Origin: Buttiauxella izardii
GTDB taxonomy: Bacteria; Pseudomonadota; Gammaproteobacteria; Enterobacterales; Enterobacteriaceae
Direction: 5' to 3'
Length of the DNA stretch: 64,000 bases
NCBI RefSeq assembly: GCF_003601925.1
Contig: NZ_QZWH01000060.1
Location: 1-64,000, forward strand
Of the stretch, positions 35,657 to 45,078 are shown one piece after another. A program made the translations under genes and the position numbers. Within the stretch, counting starts at the first letter, position 1, and every line of letters starts with the position of its first letter. The notes below the pieces were generated by a model, which saw nothing but the letters and a program-made list of their open reading frames with translations, was not told where the DNA came from and did not search any database.

Positions 35657-36868
35657 GTGAAGAATCGCACTCTTGGCAGTATCTTTATCGTCGCCGGCAC
35701 CACGATTGGCGCAGGAATGTTGGCAATGCCGTTGGCTTCAGCAGGCGTGGGTTTTGGTGTGACGTTGCTTTTGCTGGTCGGCCTCTGGGGGTTGATGTGC
35801 TACACCGCGCTGCTGTTGGTGGAGGTTTATCAGCACGTATCCGCCGACACCGGGCTGGGCACCCTTGCCCGCCGTTATCTCGGTAAACCGGGGCAATGGC
35901 TGACCGGTTTTAGCATGTTGTTTTTGATGTACGCGCTGACGGCGGCGTATATCAGCGGTGCAGGCGAGTTGTTATCGGCCAGCCTGAGCCAGTGGTTCTC
36001 AACTAATATTTCGGTCACCACCGGGGTTTTGCTGTTCACGATTGTTGCCGGGGGGATTGTCTGCATCGGCACGCATATGGTGGATATGTTTAACCGCGTG
36101 TTGTTCAGCGCCAAAATCGTGATGTTGGTGGTGATGCTCGGCTTAATGATGCCGCATATCCACCACACCAATTTGCTGACGCTGCCGCTGGAAAAAGGCC
36201 TCGCACTTTCCGCAATCCCGGTGATTTTCACTTCGTTTGGTTTCCATGGCAGCGTGCCGAGTATTGTCAGTTATCTGGACGGCAACCTGCGCAAATTACG
36301 CTGGGTGTTTATCATCGGCAGCGCGATTCCGTTGGTGGCCTATATTTTCTGGCAGGTGGCGACGCTGGGCGCGATTGATTCGGGCGTGTTTAGCGGGTTG
36401 TTGGCCAATCATTCCGGGCTGAATGGTTTGTTGCAGGCGGTTCGTGAAGTGGTGGCTTCGCCGCACGTCGAACTCGCAGTGCATTTATTTGCCGATCTGG
36501 CGCTGGCGACTTCGTTCCTCGGCGTTTCCCTGGGGCTATTTGATTACCTGAGCGATTTGTTTAACCGCAACCGTAATGCCTCCGGGCGGATGCAAACCGG
36601 GCTGATGACCTTTGTTCCACCGCTGGTGTTTGCGCTGTTTTATCCGCAAGGATTTGTGATGGCGCTGGGTTACGCGGGTGTCGCGTTGGCGATTCTGGCG
36701 CTGATTATTCCGTCGCTGTTGGTCTGGAAAAGCCGCCAGATGCAAACTGAAACGGTTTACCGCGTTGCGGGCGGCAAACCGTTGTTGGTTCTGGTGTTCG
36801 CTTGCGGCATCGCGGTGATTGTGATTCAGGCGCTGATTGCCAGCGGCGCGTTGCCGGAAGTGGGTTAA
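35657..36868 (+). CDS. tyrP: Tyrosine-specific proton symporter TyrP
   Basis: A 403-residue aromatic amino-acid permease with 11 predicted membrane helices, the same length as E. coli TyrP and near identical at the N-terminus ([19 protein letters not shown]) and in [20 protein letters not shown]. It begins with GTG, as in E. coli, behind AGAGGGA. It imports tyrosine with protons across the inner membrane. Its TyrR boxes predict repression with tyrosine and activation with phenylalanine. Confidence 0.95.
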   Translation: MKNRTLGSIFIVAGTTIGAGMLAMPLASAGVGFGVTLLLLVGLWGLMCYTALLLVEVYQHVSADTGLGTLARRYLGKPGQWLTGFSMLFLMYALTAAYISGAGELLSASLSQWFSTNISVTTGVLLFTIVAGGIVCIGTHMVDMFNRVLFSAKIVMLVVMLGLMMPHIHHTNLLTLPLEKGLALSAIPVIFTSFGFHGSVPSIVSYLDGNLRKLRWVFIIGSAIPLVAYIFWQVATLGAIDSGVFSGLLANHSGLNGLLQAVREVVASPHVELAVHLFADLALATSFLGVSLGLFDYLSDLFNRNRNASGRMQTGLMTFVPPLVFALFYPQGFVMALGYAGVALAILALIIPSLLVWKSRQMQTETVYRVAGGKPLLVLVFACGIAVIVIQALIASGALPEVG

Positions 36869-37759
36869 TTACACCAGGCCGGTGTTGACCCTTTTGCCTA
36901 TCTCTTTGAGCTGTGCGTATTTTTCCAGCAAAGATGGGCCGTCATCGAGGCTCATGGCAAACATCCACATGTAGGTCATGACCGAATAAATATGCCCGGC
37001 GTTCCCGACGCCCTTGACGGTCATCATCCAGATGGTCATTGAGAACAGGAACGCTGCGGCAATGCCAATCGACAAATAGCCAAACGCTTCACGATCCGAC
37101 AGGCGAATGCGCACGCGAGCTAAAAAGTTGTAGTGCTTGATGAGCGTATTCTCGCTTGCCGTGCCGACGAATCCGACCTCTTTCTCTAATCTGTCGTTGA
37201 GTTTCTCATACAGCATTTCGTTCTTGCGCGTGTAGCCCGGCAGGAAGAGTGCGAAGAAAATCAGTACCGCAAGGCACGCCACTCCCGCCCAGAATTCAAT
37301 CGTCAGCAGCATCACGACTGCACCAATGATCGACGCCACCGAGGTAATCAACAGCGGTAAGTGTGTCTCGAAGAAATTAACAAATTCCCGTGACAACGTC
37401 ACGCGAGCGGCAATGGTCGAATGGCTATGGTCGTCCTCGCGCTGGGCGAGAATCACCGGCACCGCAAGCCCGGCGTAGATTCTGGCAAATGTGCGTGTGT
37501 CCATGCTGCGGCGGGCGGCACCAATTGCCCACATAACAAAGACCACCAGCGCATATAACAACGCGTGGAGCGATTGACCTTTGATAATGGCGTTGATGGC
37601 AAAACCTGCCATCAACGGATAAAGCAGGTAGATAATGTTTTCGGCGACCACCAGCATCAGCGTCACAACGAGCTTTTTGCTGTGGAGTCGGGCGAGTTTT
37701 TTTAAGGTGTTTAATGCACCGCGTGAAGGCTGAAGCTGCGCGGTTTGTAAGGTTTCCAT
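36869..37759 (-). CDS. ABC-transporter six-helix membrane-domain protein without an ATPase domain
   Basis: A 296-residue protein with six predicted membrane segments in the type IV ABC exporter pattern (LVVTLMLVVAENIIYLLYPL, ALLYALVVFVMWAIGAARR, then LLITSVASIIGAVVMLLTIE). It ends at the point where a nucleotide-binding domain would begin; no Walker motif exists here or next door. Such stand-alone domains are known as a family, but their role is unclear. The stop codon abuts that of tyrP. It is divergent from the TetR gene, with two palindromic operators between. Confidence 0.75.
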   Translation of the reverse strand: METLQTAQLQPSRGALNTLKKLARLHSKKLVVTLMLVVAENIIYLLYPLMAGFAINAIIKGQSLHALLYALVVFVMWAIGAARRSMDTRTFARIYAGLAVPVILAQREDDHSHSTIAARVTLSREFVNFFETHLPLLITSVASIIGAVVMLLTIEFWAGVACLAVLIFFALFLPGYTRKNEMLYEKLNDRLEKEVGFVGTASENTLIKHYNFLARVRIRLSDREAFGYLSIGIAAAFLFSMTIWMMTVKGVGNAGHIYSVMTYMWMFAMSLDDGPSLLEKYAQLKEIGKRVNTGLV

Positions 37760-37785
37760 GACTTTAACTTCTTAGATTGTTATCC

Positions 37786-37801
37786 TTGAGCGGTTGCTCA
37801 A
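37786..37801. promoter_or_regulatory. TetR-type operator 1
   Basis: TTGAGCGGTTGCTCAA is a dyad with arms TTGAGC/GCTCAA located 27 bp upstream of the ABC-domain gene start. It repeats the symmetric element at 37819. Confidence 0.75.
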
Positions 37802-37818
37802 AGAATGAAAAGAGTCTA

Positions 37819-37836
37819 TTTGAGCACTTGCTCAAA
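37819..37836. promoter_or_regulatory. TetR-type operator 2
   Basis: TTTGAGCACTTGCTCAAA is a perfect 18-bp palindrome (8-bp arms) 18 bp before the TetR ATG. Two copies in one divergent promoter point to autoregulation and control of the ABC-domain gene by the TetR protein. Confidence 0.8.
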
Positions 37837-37854
37837 GTCAACGAAGGTACTGTG

Positions 37855-38439
37855 ATGAAAGAAAAAGCGTCTGTTTTAAAAGAGAATATTCTTGATGCCG
37901 CGATTGCCCTGTTCACCGAAAAAGGGGTCGAAAAGGTCACCACTCGTGAACTCACCGAGCAAGTCGGCATTGCCCGTAGCCACATTTATCACTATTTCCC
38001 AGACTGGCAGACGCTGTGCATTGAGGCGTTTTCGCGCTTTATGTATGCGGAACTGGAAACCTTTACTCAAAAATGCCGCGCACTGCCGCCGGAGCAAGGT
38101 TTAACGGTTTTTATCGAAGACTATTTACCCGACCGCGCCGATGCCGTCTGGGAGTTGTACAGTTCGCTGTGGCGGCTGGCGGTGCATAACAAGGTGTATG
38201 CCGATTTTGCGCTGGCGTTAACGGAAAAGTGGGATGCGTTGCTGGCGAGTATTATTCATGACGGCATTGAAAGCGGCGTCTTTCGCCAGACGGATGTTTT
38301 GCGCATGACCCGCCAGCTAGGTTCACTGTTGAACGGGTATTCGGATCAACTGATTATCGACAGCGCGCCGCTCGCCAGAGAGCAGGCGCTGGAAGATATT
38401 CACGGGTTTATTGAGCAGGTGCTGCTTACGGATAAGTAG
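37855..38439 (+). CDS. TetR/AcrR-family repressor
   Basis: A 194-residue protein from ATG 37855 (MKEKASVLKENILDAA); the longer frame upstream would read through the operators. The helix-turn-helix is FTEKGVEKVTTRELTEQVGI followed by ARSHIYHYFPDWQTL. The C-terminal ligand domain covers about residues 60-194. Its stop abuts the convergent stop of the binding-protein gene at 38440. It is very likely the repressor acting at the two TTGAGC palindromes. Confidence 0.88.
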   Translation: MKEKASVLKENILDAAIALFTEKGVEKVTTRELTEQVGIARSHIYHYFPDWQTLCIEAFSRFMYAELETFTQKCRALPPEQGLTVFIEDYLPDRADAVWELYSSLWRLAVHNKVYADFALALTEKWDALLASIIHDGIESGVFRQTDVLRMTRQLGSLLNGYSDQLIIDSAPLAREQALEDIHGFIEQVLLTDK

Positions 38440-39336
38440 CTATGGATAGGTAATCCCCGGCGGGTTAATTTCGGACGCCGCAACTTCTTCGCCCTTTTCT
38501 CCCCAACGGTCGAGAACTTGCTGATATTCGCCACGTTTCACCGCGCCATCGAGCGCGGCTTGCAGAGCGTAAACCAGGCCATTGCCCTTTTTAGTGGTGG
38601 TGGCGACATAGGCTTTTTTAGGCCCAAGCCCCACAACACGCGTTTTCCCGGTTAATGCCGCTTTATAGGCGGCAACACTTTGCGGGCCAAATGTCGCATC
38701 CGCTCTTCCCGCCTGAATATAAAGATTCCCGGAAGCGTCATCCGTCAGATAAATAGGCTGCGCGGGTTTGCGTCCTTCACGCTCGTTTAGTTCATTCCAA
38801 CCCAACAGGATTTTTTCCTGATTGGTTCCCGAACCCAAAATAATGCGTAACCCGGAAACATCCGCAGGCCCGGCAATCTTTTGAATTTCACTGTCTGATT
38901 TCACTGAAAACGCCAGGGAATCGACGCGATAGGTCGCAAAATCAAACTTCGTTTTACGCTGTTCCGTCACGGCAATATTCACCAGCGCGACATCATAACG
39001 GCCAGAGGTAATTCCCAGCGGCCAGTCTTCCCAGGCTGTCGGCACCAGTTTGAGTTTTAGCCCAAGACTATCCGCCAGCAAACGAGCGATATCCGGATCG
39101 CTACCGATCCTGGTGCGGTTATCACTCGCCAGCATCGCCAGCGGCGGCGAGTTAAGCGCGGAAATCGCCACCGTCAGCGTTCCCGGTTCAACAAATTGAT
39201 AGTTCTGAGGAATCTTTCCAATCGCAATCGGGTCTTTCGCCGTGTGAATCGGTTGTTCATTAGCTTTGAGATCAAGCGTTCCCTGAGCAAAGCTCGCCGT
39301 GGTAAACAGCATTAACGCCAGTGGGACAAATTTCAT
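38440..39336 (-). CDS. Amino-acid-type ABC transporter substrate-binding protein (second paralogue)
   Basis: A 298-residue periplasmic protein with signal peptide MKFVPLALMLFTTASFA. It is a clear paralogue of the product of 41577-42512: both share a TVAxxALNSPPL block, DIARLxADSLGLxL, SWEDWPLG-like and GLRIIxGSGTNQE segments. It belongs to the polar amino-acid binding family (YxeM/TcyJ-like). It is the last gene of the eight-gene operon, 9 bp after the ATPase gene. Two receptors sharing one permease suggest a wider substrate range, for example S-modified cysteines with and without acetylation; this is inference. Confidence 0.85.
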   Translation of the reverse strand: MKFVPLALMLFTTASFAQGTLDLKANEQPIHTAKDPIAIGKIPQNYQFVEPGTLTVAISALNSPPLAMLASDNRTRIGSDPDIARLLADSLGLKLKLVPTAWEDWPLGITSGRYDVALVNIAVTEQRKTKFDFATYRVDSLAFSVKSDSEIQKIAGPADVSGLRIILGSGTNQEKILLGWNELNEREGRKPAQPIYLTDDASGNLYIQAGRADATFGPQSVAAYKAALTGKTRVVGLGPKKAYVATTTKKGNGLVYALQAALDGAVKRGEYQQVLDRWGEKGEEVAASEINPPGITYP

Positions 39337-39345
39337 GCCTGCTCC

Positions 39346-40140
39346 TTAAAGAACTTTCGATAAAAACTGCCGCGTTCGGGAATGTTGCGGATGGTTCAGC
39401 ACTTCGTCGCTGCTGCCTTGCTCAACAATTTTGCCGTCCACCATAAACACCACGTTATCCGCCACTTCCCTGGCGAAACCGATTTCATGCGTCACTACCA
39501 CCAGCGTAGTGCCGGAACGGGCGAGCTTTTTAATCACATCCAGCACTTCGCCCACCAGCTCCGGGTCAAGCGCAGAAGTCGGCTCATCAAACAGCATCAC
39601 ACGCGGACGCAACGCCAGAGCGCGGGCAATCGCAATCCGTTGCTGCTGGCCGCCGGAAAGATGCCGCGACCAGGCATCCGCTTTATTACGCAGCCCCACC
39701 ACATCCAGCAATTGATACGCCTGTTCAATCGCTTCTTTGCGATTAAGTTTCTTGTGGGCAATCGGCGCTTCTATCAGGTTTTCCAGCACCGTCAGATGCG
39801 GGAACAAATTGAAATTCTGGAACACGTATCCCACATTCACGCGCTGACGCAGGATCTCCTTTTCCTTCAGCTCATACAGCTTGTCTCCCACCTGGCGATA
39901 GCCAATGTAGTCGCCGTCAATCTGGATAAAACCTTCATCGACTCGCTCCAGATGGTTAATCGCCCGCAATAAGGTGGATTTACCGGAACCCGACGGCCCA
40001 AGAATCACCGTGACCGAACCAGGTTCCAGCTCGAGAGAAATGTTATCCAGCGCTTTATGGCGACCAAAATATTTACTGACGCCGGTAATGGAAATATGGC
40101 CGGTTTGGTTATGGGCATTGTGATTATGGGAGTGGAGCAT
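39346..40140 (-). CDS. Amino-acid-type ABC transporter ATP-binding protein
   Basis: A 264-residue ATPase from MLHSHNHNAHNQTGHISITG. This start overlaps the permease end by 17 bp; the longer frame runs deeper into the permease gene. Walker A GPSGSGKST is at residues 48-56, with signature LSGGQQQRIAIARAL and Walker B VMLFDEPTSALDPE. A short His-rich leader precedes the domain, which is unusual. It belongs to the polar amino-acid uptake (PAAT) family and energises the adjacent permease. Confidence 0.9.
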   Translation of the reverse strand: MLHSHNHNAHNQTGHISITGVSKYFGRHKALDNISLELEPGSVTVILGPSGSGKSTLLRAINHLERVDEGFIQIDGDYIGYRQVGDKLYELKEKEILRQRVNVGYVFQNFNLFPHLTVLENLIEAPIAHKKLNRKEAIEQAYQLLDVVGLRNKADAWSRHLSGGQQQRIAIARALALRPRVMLFDEPTSALDPELVGEVLDVIKKLARSGTTLVVVTHEIGFAREVADNVVFMVDGKIVEQGSSDEVLNHPQHSRTRQFLSKVL

Positions 40141-41050
40141 GTGCGGCCTCCTGGGTTTGCAGAACCGGCTGGCGTGGTGCCTGGCGTGCCGGGCTTTGCT
40201 GATTAATGGCGGAGCGGCGTTCACTGCGTGCCAGCGATCGTTCCACCAGATATTGAATCAATGACAGGACGCTGGTGATCACCAGATACCAGACCGCACC
40301 GACCATCAGCAGCGGGATCACTTCCTGGGTGCGGTTGTAGATCATCTGGATGGTGTAGAACAGTTCCGGCATCGCCAGCACGTAAACCATCGCCGTGCCT
40401 TTGGCGAGGCTGATAATTTCATTAAAACCGGAAGGCAAAATGGTGCGCAGCGCCTGCGGCAAAATAATGCGCACGGTACGTCGCCAGGCCGGAAGCCCTA
40501 ACGCCGCTGCCGCTTCATATTGCCCGTGGTCGACGCCCAGAAAGCCGCCGCGAATAATCTCCGCCGTATAAGCGCTTTGTACTAGAGTCAGCCCGACAAC
40601 CGCCGTGGAAAACTGCCCGAGCACGTTAATCGTCTGGTAGCTTCCCCAACTTATTTGCGTAAACGGAATGCCAATCGACAGCGTGTCGTAGAGATAAGAG
40701 AAGTTATAGAGAATGATCAGCACCACAATCAGCGGCAAAGACCGGAACAGCCAGATATATCCCCACGCCAGGCTGTTAAGCAGCCATGACGAGGAAAGCC
40801 GCGCCAGCGCCAACAAACCGCCGAATATAACGCTCAGCACCGTGCCAATCAGCGTCAGCAATAAGGTTTGCACCAGCCCTTGCAGAATCACCGGGTCGAA
40901 GAACCAGCGGGCAAACACGCTCCATTCCCAGCGCGGGTTAAACGCCACCGACTGAACCACAATCGCCAGCACAAACAGCGCGACAACCGCCCCCAGCGTG
41001 CGTAACGGATAACGCGCCGGAACGACTTTAATGGTTGAAGATGTAGTCAT
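40124..41050 (-). CDS. Amino-acid-type ABC transporter permease
   Basis: A 308-residue inner-membrane permease. ATG 41050 (MTTSSTIKVV) has AGGA 6 bases upstream; the ATG at 41056 nearly abuts that site. Five or six helices are predicted, with the ATPase-contact loop EAAAALGLPAWRRTVRIILP. The C-terminal tail beyond the last helix is long and Gln/Pro-rich (RQAPRQPVLQTQEAAHAPLP). It pairs with the ATPase gene that overlaps its end and with two binding proteins. Confidence 0.9.
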   Translation of the reverse strand: MTTSSTIKVVPARYPLRTLGAVVALFVLAIVVQSVAFNPRWEWSVFARWFFDPVILQGLVQTLLLTLIGTVLSVIFGGLLALARLSSSWLLNSLAWGYIWLFRSLPLIVVLIILYNFSYLYDTLSIGIPFTQISWGSYQTINVLGQFSTAVVGLTLVQSAYTAEIIRGGFLGVDHGQYEAAAALGLPAWRRTVRIILPQALRTILPSGFNEIISLAKGTAMVYVLAMPELFYTIQMIYNRTQEVIPLLMVGAVWYLVITSVLSLIQYLVERSLARSERRSAINQQSPARQAPRQPVLQTQEAAHAPLP

Positions 41051-41059
41051 AATCATTCC

Positions 41060-41566
41060 TCAGGCCGTTTTCAGCTGTGTAACGGTTAGCTGTTTAGTAA
41101 ACCGCAAGCGCCCGTCAAACGGTGCCACGCTGTATTCTTCCCGGTCGCGGTAGATATCAAACTGCGGCTGGTAATCGAGACTCAAATACAGTTTCACCGC
41201 TTCCGGCTGGCGAAATCCGGTGGTCAGATAGAGATGACTGTAACCCGCAAGCTGCGCCCTGTTTTCCAGTTCCCGCATCACGCGCTGGGCAAGTCCTTGC
41301 TGGCGCAAGTCCGGGTGCGTCCAGATACGTTTTATCTCGGCGGTATATTCATCGAATGGCTTATACGCGCCGGTCGCGATAATTTCACCGTCACGCTCCA
41401 GCACAATGAACAACCCTTGCGGCGCGAGATACCACTCGGTTAATTCCACTTCCGCATCACGAGAAAAGTAGTCCCCATAACGCGCTTCATATTCACCAAA
41501 CAGCCCGGTAATAATCGGCTGGAGTTCCGGCGCTTCCGGGGAAACATCACGAAATTGTTCACGCAT
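41060..41566 (-). CDS. GNAT-family N-acetyltransferase
   Basis: A 168-residue acetyltransferase from MREQFRDVSPEAPELQ, with AAGGAG 6 bases before the ATG. The acetyl-CoA loop is visible as HPDLRQQGLAQRVMRELENR. Homologues in Bacillus ytm/yxe-type operons acetylate the amino group of S-modified cysteines. The neighbours here (flavin monooxygenase, M20 deacylase, amino-acid transporter) support the same role; the substrate is inferred. It lies between the binding protein and permease genes with about 10-bp gaps. Confidence 0.8.
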   Translation of the reverse strand: MREQFRDVSPEAPELQPIITGLFGEYEARYGDYFSRDAEVELTEWYLAPQGLFIVLERDGEIIATGAYKPFDEYTAEIKRIWTHPDLRQQGLAQRVMRELENRAQLAGYSHLYLTTGFRQPEAVKLYLSLDYQPQFDIYRDREEYSVAPFDGRLRFTKQLTVTQLKTA

Positions 41567-41576
41567 GTTGTGCTCC

Positions 41577-42512
41577 TTAATCGCCAAGGCCAGCGGGGTT
41601 GATTTCAGATGCCGGGATTTGCTCAACGCCTTCGCCCCAGCGGTTCAATACTTTGTTGTAATCGCCATTTTTGATGACGCCATTAAGCGCGGTTTGCACC
41701 GGGTCGACCAGGCCACTGCCTTTTTTGAGCGTGACGGCAATATGCGCCGCTTTTGGCCAGCCGCCATCGACCACGCCGACGAGCTGCGTTTTCTGGGTTA
41801 GCGCGGCTTTCCATGCGCCAGTGACGTTCGGGCCAAAGAAGGCATCGGCGCGGCCAGACTGCAAGGCTAGGGTTTGAGCAGCATCGTCTTTGGTATAAAC
41901 CGGCGTGAATGGCTTCAGCCCTTTCTTCTGGTTCTCTTCATTCCATGCCAGCAAGATAGATTCCTGGTTGGTGCCGGAGCCGACGATAATGCGCAGCCCG
42001 GCGATATCCTCTGCTTTTTCAATCTTCTTAATTGGGCTGTTGGCCTTCACATAAAATCCGAGTGAGTCTTTACGATAGGTCGCGAAGTCGAATTTCTGTT
42101 TGCGATCTTTAGTGACGGTAATATTGCTGATTGCGGCATCATATTTCCCCGAACTGACGCCCAGCGGCCAGTCTTCCCAGGATGTTGGCACCACGTTTAG
42201 CTCCAGCCCTAAGCTGTCGGCTACCAGGCGGGCGATATCCACTTCGCTCCCAAGCAGCGTTTTGTTGTCTTCAGCAAATACGGTTAACGGCGGTGAATTC
42301 AGTGCGGCAACCGCCACGGTGAATTTACCCGGCACGGCAAAGCGATAATCTTTTGGCAGTTGCGCCACCGCAGCGGGATTTACGGCGGTGTTGATGGGCG
42401 TTTTGTTGGCTTCGAGGCTGACGCCAGTGCCGTTAATCGTCACGTTTTGTGCAAACGCGGCAGTGGAAGAAAGTGCCAGCGCGATGGCCAGAATGAGCGA
42501 TTGTTTTTTCAT
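41577..42512 (-). CDS. Amino-acid-type ABC transporter substrate-binding protein (first paralogue)
   Basis: A 311-residue periplasmic receptor with signal peptide MKKQSLILAIALALSSTAAFA. It has the solute-binding type 3 fold (TVAVAALNSPPLTVFAEDNK, DIARLVADSLGLELNVVPTS, KFDFATYRKDSLGFYVKANS). It resembles receptors encoded with S-modified cysteine catabolism genes. A BIME element separates it from the monooxygenase gene upstream. A second, divergent copy closes the operon at 38440. Confidence 0.87.
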   Translation of the reverse strand: MKKQSLILAIALALSSTAAFAQNVTINGTGVSLEANKTPINTAVNPAAVAQLPKDYRFAVPGKFTVAVAALNSPPLTVFAEDNKTLLGSEVDIARLVADSLGLELNVVPTSWEDWPLGVSSGKYDAAISNITVTKDRKQKFDFATYRKDSLGFYVKANSPIKKIEKAEDIAGLRIIVGSGTNQESILLAWNEENQKKGLKPFTPVYTKDDAAQTLALQSGRADAFFGPNVTGAWKAALTQKTQLVGVVDGGWPKAAHIAVTLKKGSGLVDPVQTALNGVIKNGDYNKVLNRWGEGVEQIPASEINPAGLGD

Positions 42513-42546
42513 GTGTTGTTCTCTTTTAATTATTGTGATGTTTGTT

Positions 42547-42601
42547 GTCGGATGACGCTTCGCTTATCCGACCTACCCGGTTACGCGAAGCGTCATCCGC
42601 C
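42547..42601. repeat. BIME: two inverted REP units
   Basis: A REP unit at 42547-42576 (GTCGGATGACGC ... TTATCCGACC) is followed by an inverted partner at about 42581-42601 (GCGAAGCGTCATCCGCC). It lies in the 91-bp gap inside the operon. It probably affects mRNA stability or gyrase binding between the enzyme and transporter halves. Confidence 0.85.
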
Positions 42602-42603
42602 AT

Positions 42604-43929
42604 TTATGCCGAGAATTGATTCACCGGTTCTGCTAAACCCAAACTTTCGCGCAACGTGGTGCCGGGATATTCGGTGCGGAATAACCCACGCGCCTGTAAT
42701 ACCGGAACCACTTCATCGACAAAACGCGGGAAGGTATCTGGCGTGCCGCCCTGGATAATGAAACCGTCGGCGGCGTAGCTTTCGAACCACTGTTGTAACC
42801 CGTCAGCCACTTGCTGCGCGGTGCCTGCAAAACGTGGGCGTGGCGATGCCGCTTCGAGTGCAACCTGGCGTAATGTCAGCTGGCGTTCGCGGGCATTGCG
42901 TTTGATTTCATCTGTGGTGCTGCGAAAGCTGTTTTGCCCCAAATCACCGATATCAGGGAACGGTTCGTCCAGCGGATACTGGCTAAAATCATGGTGTTCA
43001 AAGTAACGGCCGAGGTAATTCAGCGCGTCGTTAATCGAGACTAACGCGGCGGTGGTTTGATACTGGTTTTCCACATCATCGGCATCTTTACCGACAATCA
43101 CGCTCACGCCCTGGAATATATGCAGGTCTTCGGGCTGGCGATTGTGATTTGCCAGTTGGCTTTTTACATCGCGATAAAAATGCTGCGCGTCTTCTATTGT
43201 TTCATGATGCGTGAAAATAGCATCCGCATGGCGAGCGGCTAATTTTTTACCATCATCGGAAGCACCTGCCTGGAATACAATCGGGCGGCCTTGTGGCGTG
43301 CGGGAAATATTTAGAGGCCCGGCCACTTTAAAGAAATCACCGTGATGATTAATGGTGTGTAATTTATTCTGGTCGAAAAACTTACCGGTTTCTTTATCAC
43401 GAATAAAGGCATCTTGTTCCCAGGAATCCCAAAGCCCCTTTACCACATCGAGATATTCATCGGCAATGCGATAACGCAATGCGTGTTCCGGGTGGTTCTC
43501 GCGGGAGAAGTTCTTTGCCGAACCTTCCAGTGGTGAAGTCACCACGTTCCAGCCCGCACGGCCTTTGCTTAAATGATCGAGGCTTGCGAACTGGCGCGCA
43601 ACGGTGAACGGCTCGCTATAGGACGTCGACAACGTGCCGACCAGGCCCAAATGCGTAGTAACGCTGGCTAATGCCGACAACACCGTGAGCGGCTCAAATC
43701 TATTCAGGAAATGTGGGATAGATTTTTCGTTAATATATAAACCGTCAGCGACGAATAAAAAATCCAGCTTTCCGGCTTCGGCTTTTAATGCCGTCTCTTT
43801 AACAAAATCAAAATTAATACTGGCATCGGCAATGGCGGCTGGATGACGCCAGGCCGACATATTCCCGGAAGCGCCGTGTAATATTGTGCCCAGGCGCAGT
43901 TGTCTCGCATTCGACAAGAGGTTTGACAT
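42604..43929 (-). CDS. FMN-dependent monooxygenase, NtaA/SnaA/DszA class (YxeK/YtnJ-like)
   Basis: A 441-residue bacterial luciferase-superfamily monooxygenase. N-terminal [40 protein letters not shown] and the [19 protein letters not shown] block are typical of the NtaA/SnaA/DszA class. It needs reduced FMN from a reductase encoded elsewhere. B. subtilis relatives (YxeK, YtnJ) act on N-acetylated S-modified cysteines and release the thiol. The acetyltransferase and M20 deacylase next door support that chemistry. Confidence 0.87.
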   Translation of the reverse strand: MSNLLSNARQLRLGTILHGASGNMSAWRHPAAIADASINFDFVKETALKAEAGKLDFLFVADGLYINEKSIPHFLNRFEPLTVLSALASVTTHLGLVGTLSTSYSEPFTVARQFASLDHLSKGRAGWNVVTSPLEGSAKNFSRENHPEHALRYRIADEYLDVVKGLWDSWEQDAFIRDKETGKFFDQNKLHTINHHGDFFKVAGPLNISRTPQGRPIVFQAGASDDGKKLAARHADAIFTHHETIEDAQHFYRDVKSQLANHNRQPEDLHIFQGVSVIVGKDADDVENQYQTTAALVSINDALNYLGRYFEHHDFSQYPLDEPFPDIGDLGQNSFRSTTDEIKRNARERQLTLRQVALEAASPRPRFAGTAQQVADGLQQWFESYAADGFIIQGGTPDTFPRFVDEVVPVLQARGLFRTEYPGTTLRESLGLAEPVNQFSA

Positions 43930-43946
43930 AATGATTCTCCGAAAGA

Positions 43947-45068
43947 TTATTTTATCAGTAGCGCCTGTTCGGCAAGCGTTGCGAAATATCTCGCCGCATC
44001 TTCAATTAAGGCTTCATCCGGATTAAACGCCGAATGGTGTAAACCGTATTCGCTGGCGCTGCCAATACTGACAAACGCGCCGGGAATGGATTGCAGATAC
44101 ACGGCAAAATCTTCGCCGCCCATATGCAGCTCCGAGGTTTGAGTCTGATACCCGGCCTCTTTTGCGACCTGCATCGCAAACGCCGCCCATTTCTCATCGT
44201 TGATCAATGTTATTGGCCCGTTAAACCAATCCACTTCAATGTGCGCCCCAAACGCACTGGCTAAACCGGCTGCAATCTCACTGATTCTTTTCTCAACCAC
44301 CCGTTGTACATCGGCGTTATGGGTACGCACGGTTCCTTCGAGTTCGACGTTTTCCGGCAATACATTCCAGGTATTCCCTCCCTGAATGCGTGTGACACTC
44401 ACAACCACCGAATCCAGGGTGTTGATATTGCGGCTGGCGATAGTTTGCAGCGCAATCACCAACTGGCTGGCGATCACAATCGGATCGTTCCCTTCTTGCG
44501 GGCGAGCGGCATGTGCGCCCTTGCCCGTAACCCGAATCACAAAGCGGTCGACGTTGGCATAAAACGCGCCGCCGCGTGTGGCAAAAGTGCCAACCGGCAA
44601 ACCGGGTTCGTTATGCATACCGAAAATGGCGCTCACGTTCTCCAGCGCCCCGGCTTTAATCAGCGCTTTAGCGCCGGTAAAGTTTTCTTCTGCAGGCTGA
44701 AACAATAAACGCACGCGCCCGGCCAACTGTGATTCCCGCGCTTTTAATAACAGCGCCGCACCCAGAATCACGCTGCTATGCACGTCATGGCCGCAGGCGT
44801 GCATTACGCCGTCATTGTGCGAGCTAAATTCAACGCCGCTGGTTTCGTGAATCGGCAGCGCGTCGATATCCGCTCGCAACGCAATCACCTTTTCACCCTG
44901 CCCGATTTCCGCAACCACGCCGGTGGCGAGTGAATACGGCAACAAACGCAAGCCAGCAGATTCCAGCCAGTGGCGTATCCGTGCCGTAGTCGCCACCTCT
45001 TCCCCGGATAATTCCGGGTGCTGGTGTAACTCACGCCGCCAGTCGATAAGCTGCTGTTTAAAGGTCAT
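43947..45068 (-). CDS. M20-family amidohydrolase / N-acyl-amino-acid deacylase
   Basis: A 373-residue metallohydrolase starting [20 protein letters not shown], with AAGGGG upstream; the longer frame overlaps the neighbouring gene. Metal-binding motifs [15 protein letters not shown] and MGGEDFAVY are intact. It belongs to the HipO/AmaA-like aminoacylases that remove N-acetyl groups. In this operon it would release cysteine, or an analogue, from its N-acetylated form after the monooxygenase step. It starts 10 bp downstream of the luciferase-like gene. Confidence 0.87.
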   Translation of the reverse strand: MTFKQQLIDWRRELHQHPELSGEEVATTARIRHWLESAGLRLLPYSLATGVVAEIGQGEKVIALRADIDALPIHETSGVEFSSHNDGVMHACGHDVHSSVILGAALLLKARESQLAGRVRLLFQPAEENFTGAKALIKAGALENVSAIFGMHNEPGLPVGTFATRGGAFYANVDRFVIRVTGKGAHAARPQEGNDPIVIASQLVIALQTIASRNINTLDSVVVSVTRIQGGNTWNVLPENVELEGTVRTHNADVQRVVEKRISEIAAGLASAFGAHIEVDWFNGPITLINDEKWAAFAMQVAKEAGYQTQTSELHMGGEDFAVYLQSIPGAFVSIGSASEYGLHHSAFNPDEALIEDAARYFATLAEQALLIK

Positions 45069-45078
45069 CAGCGTCCCC

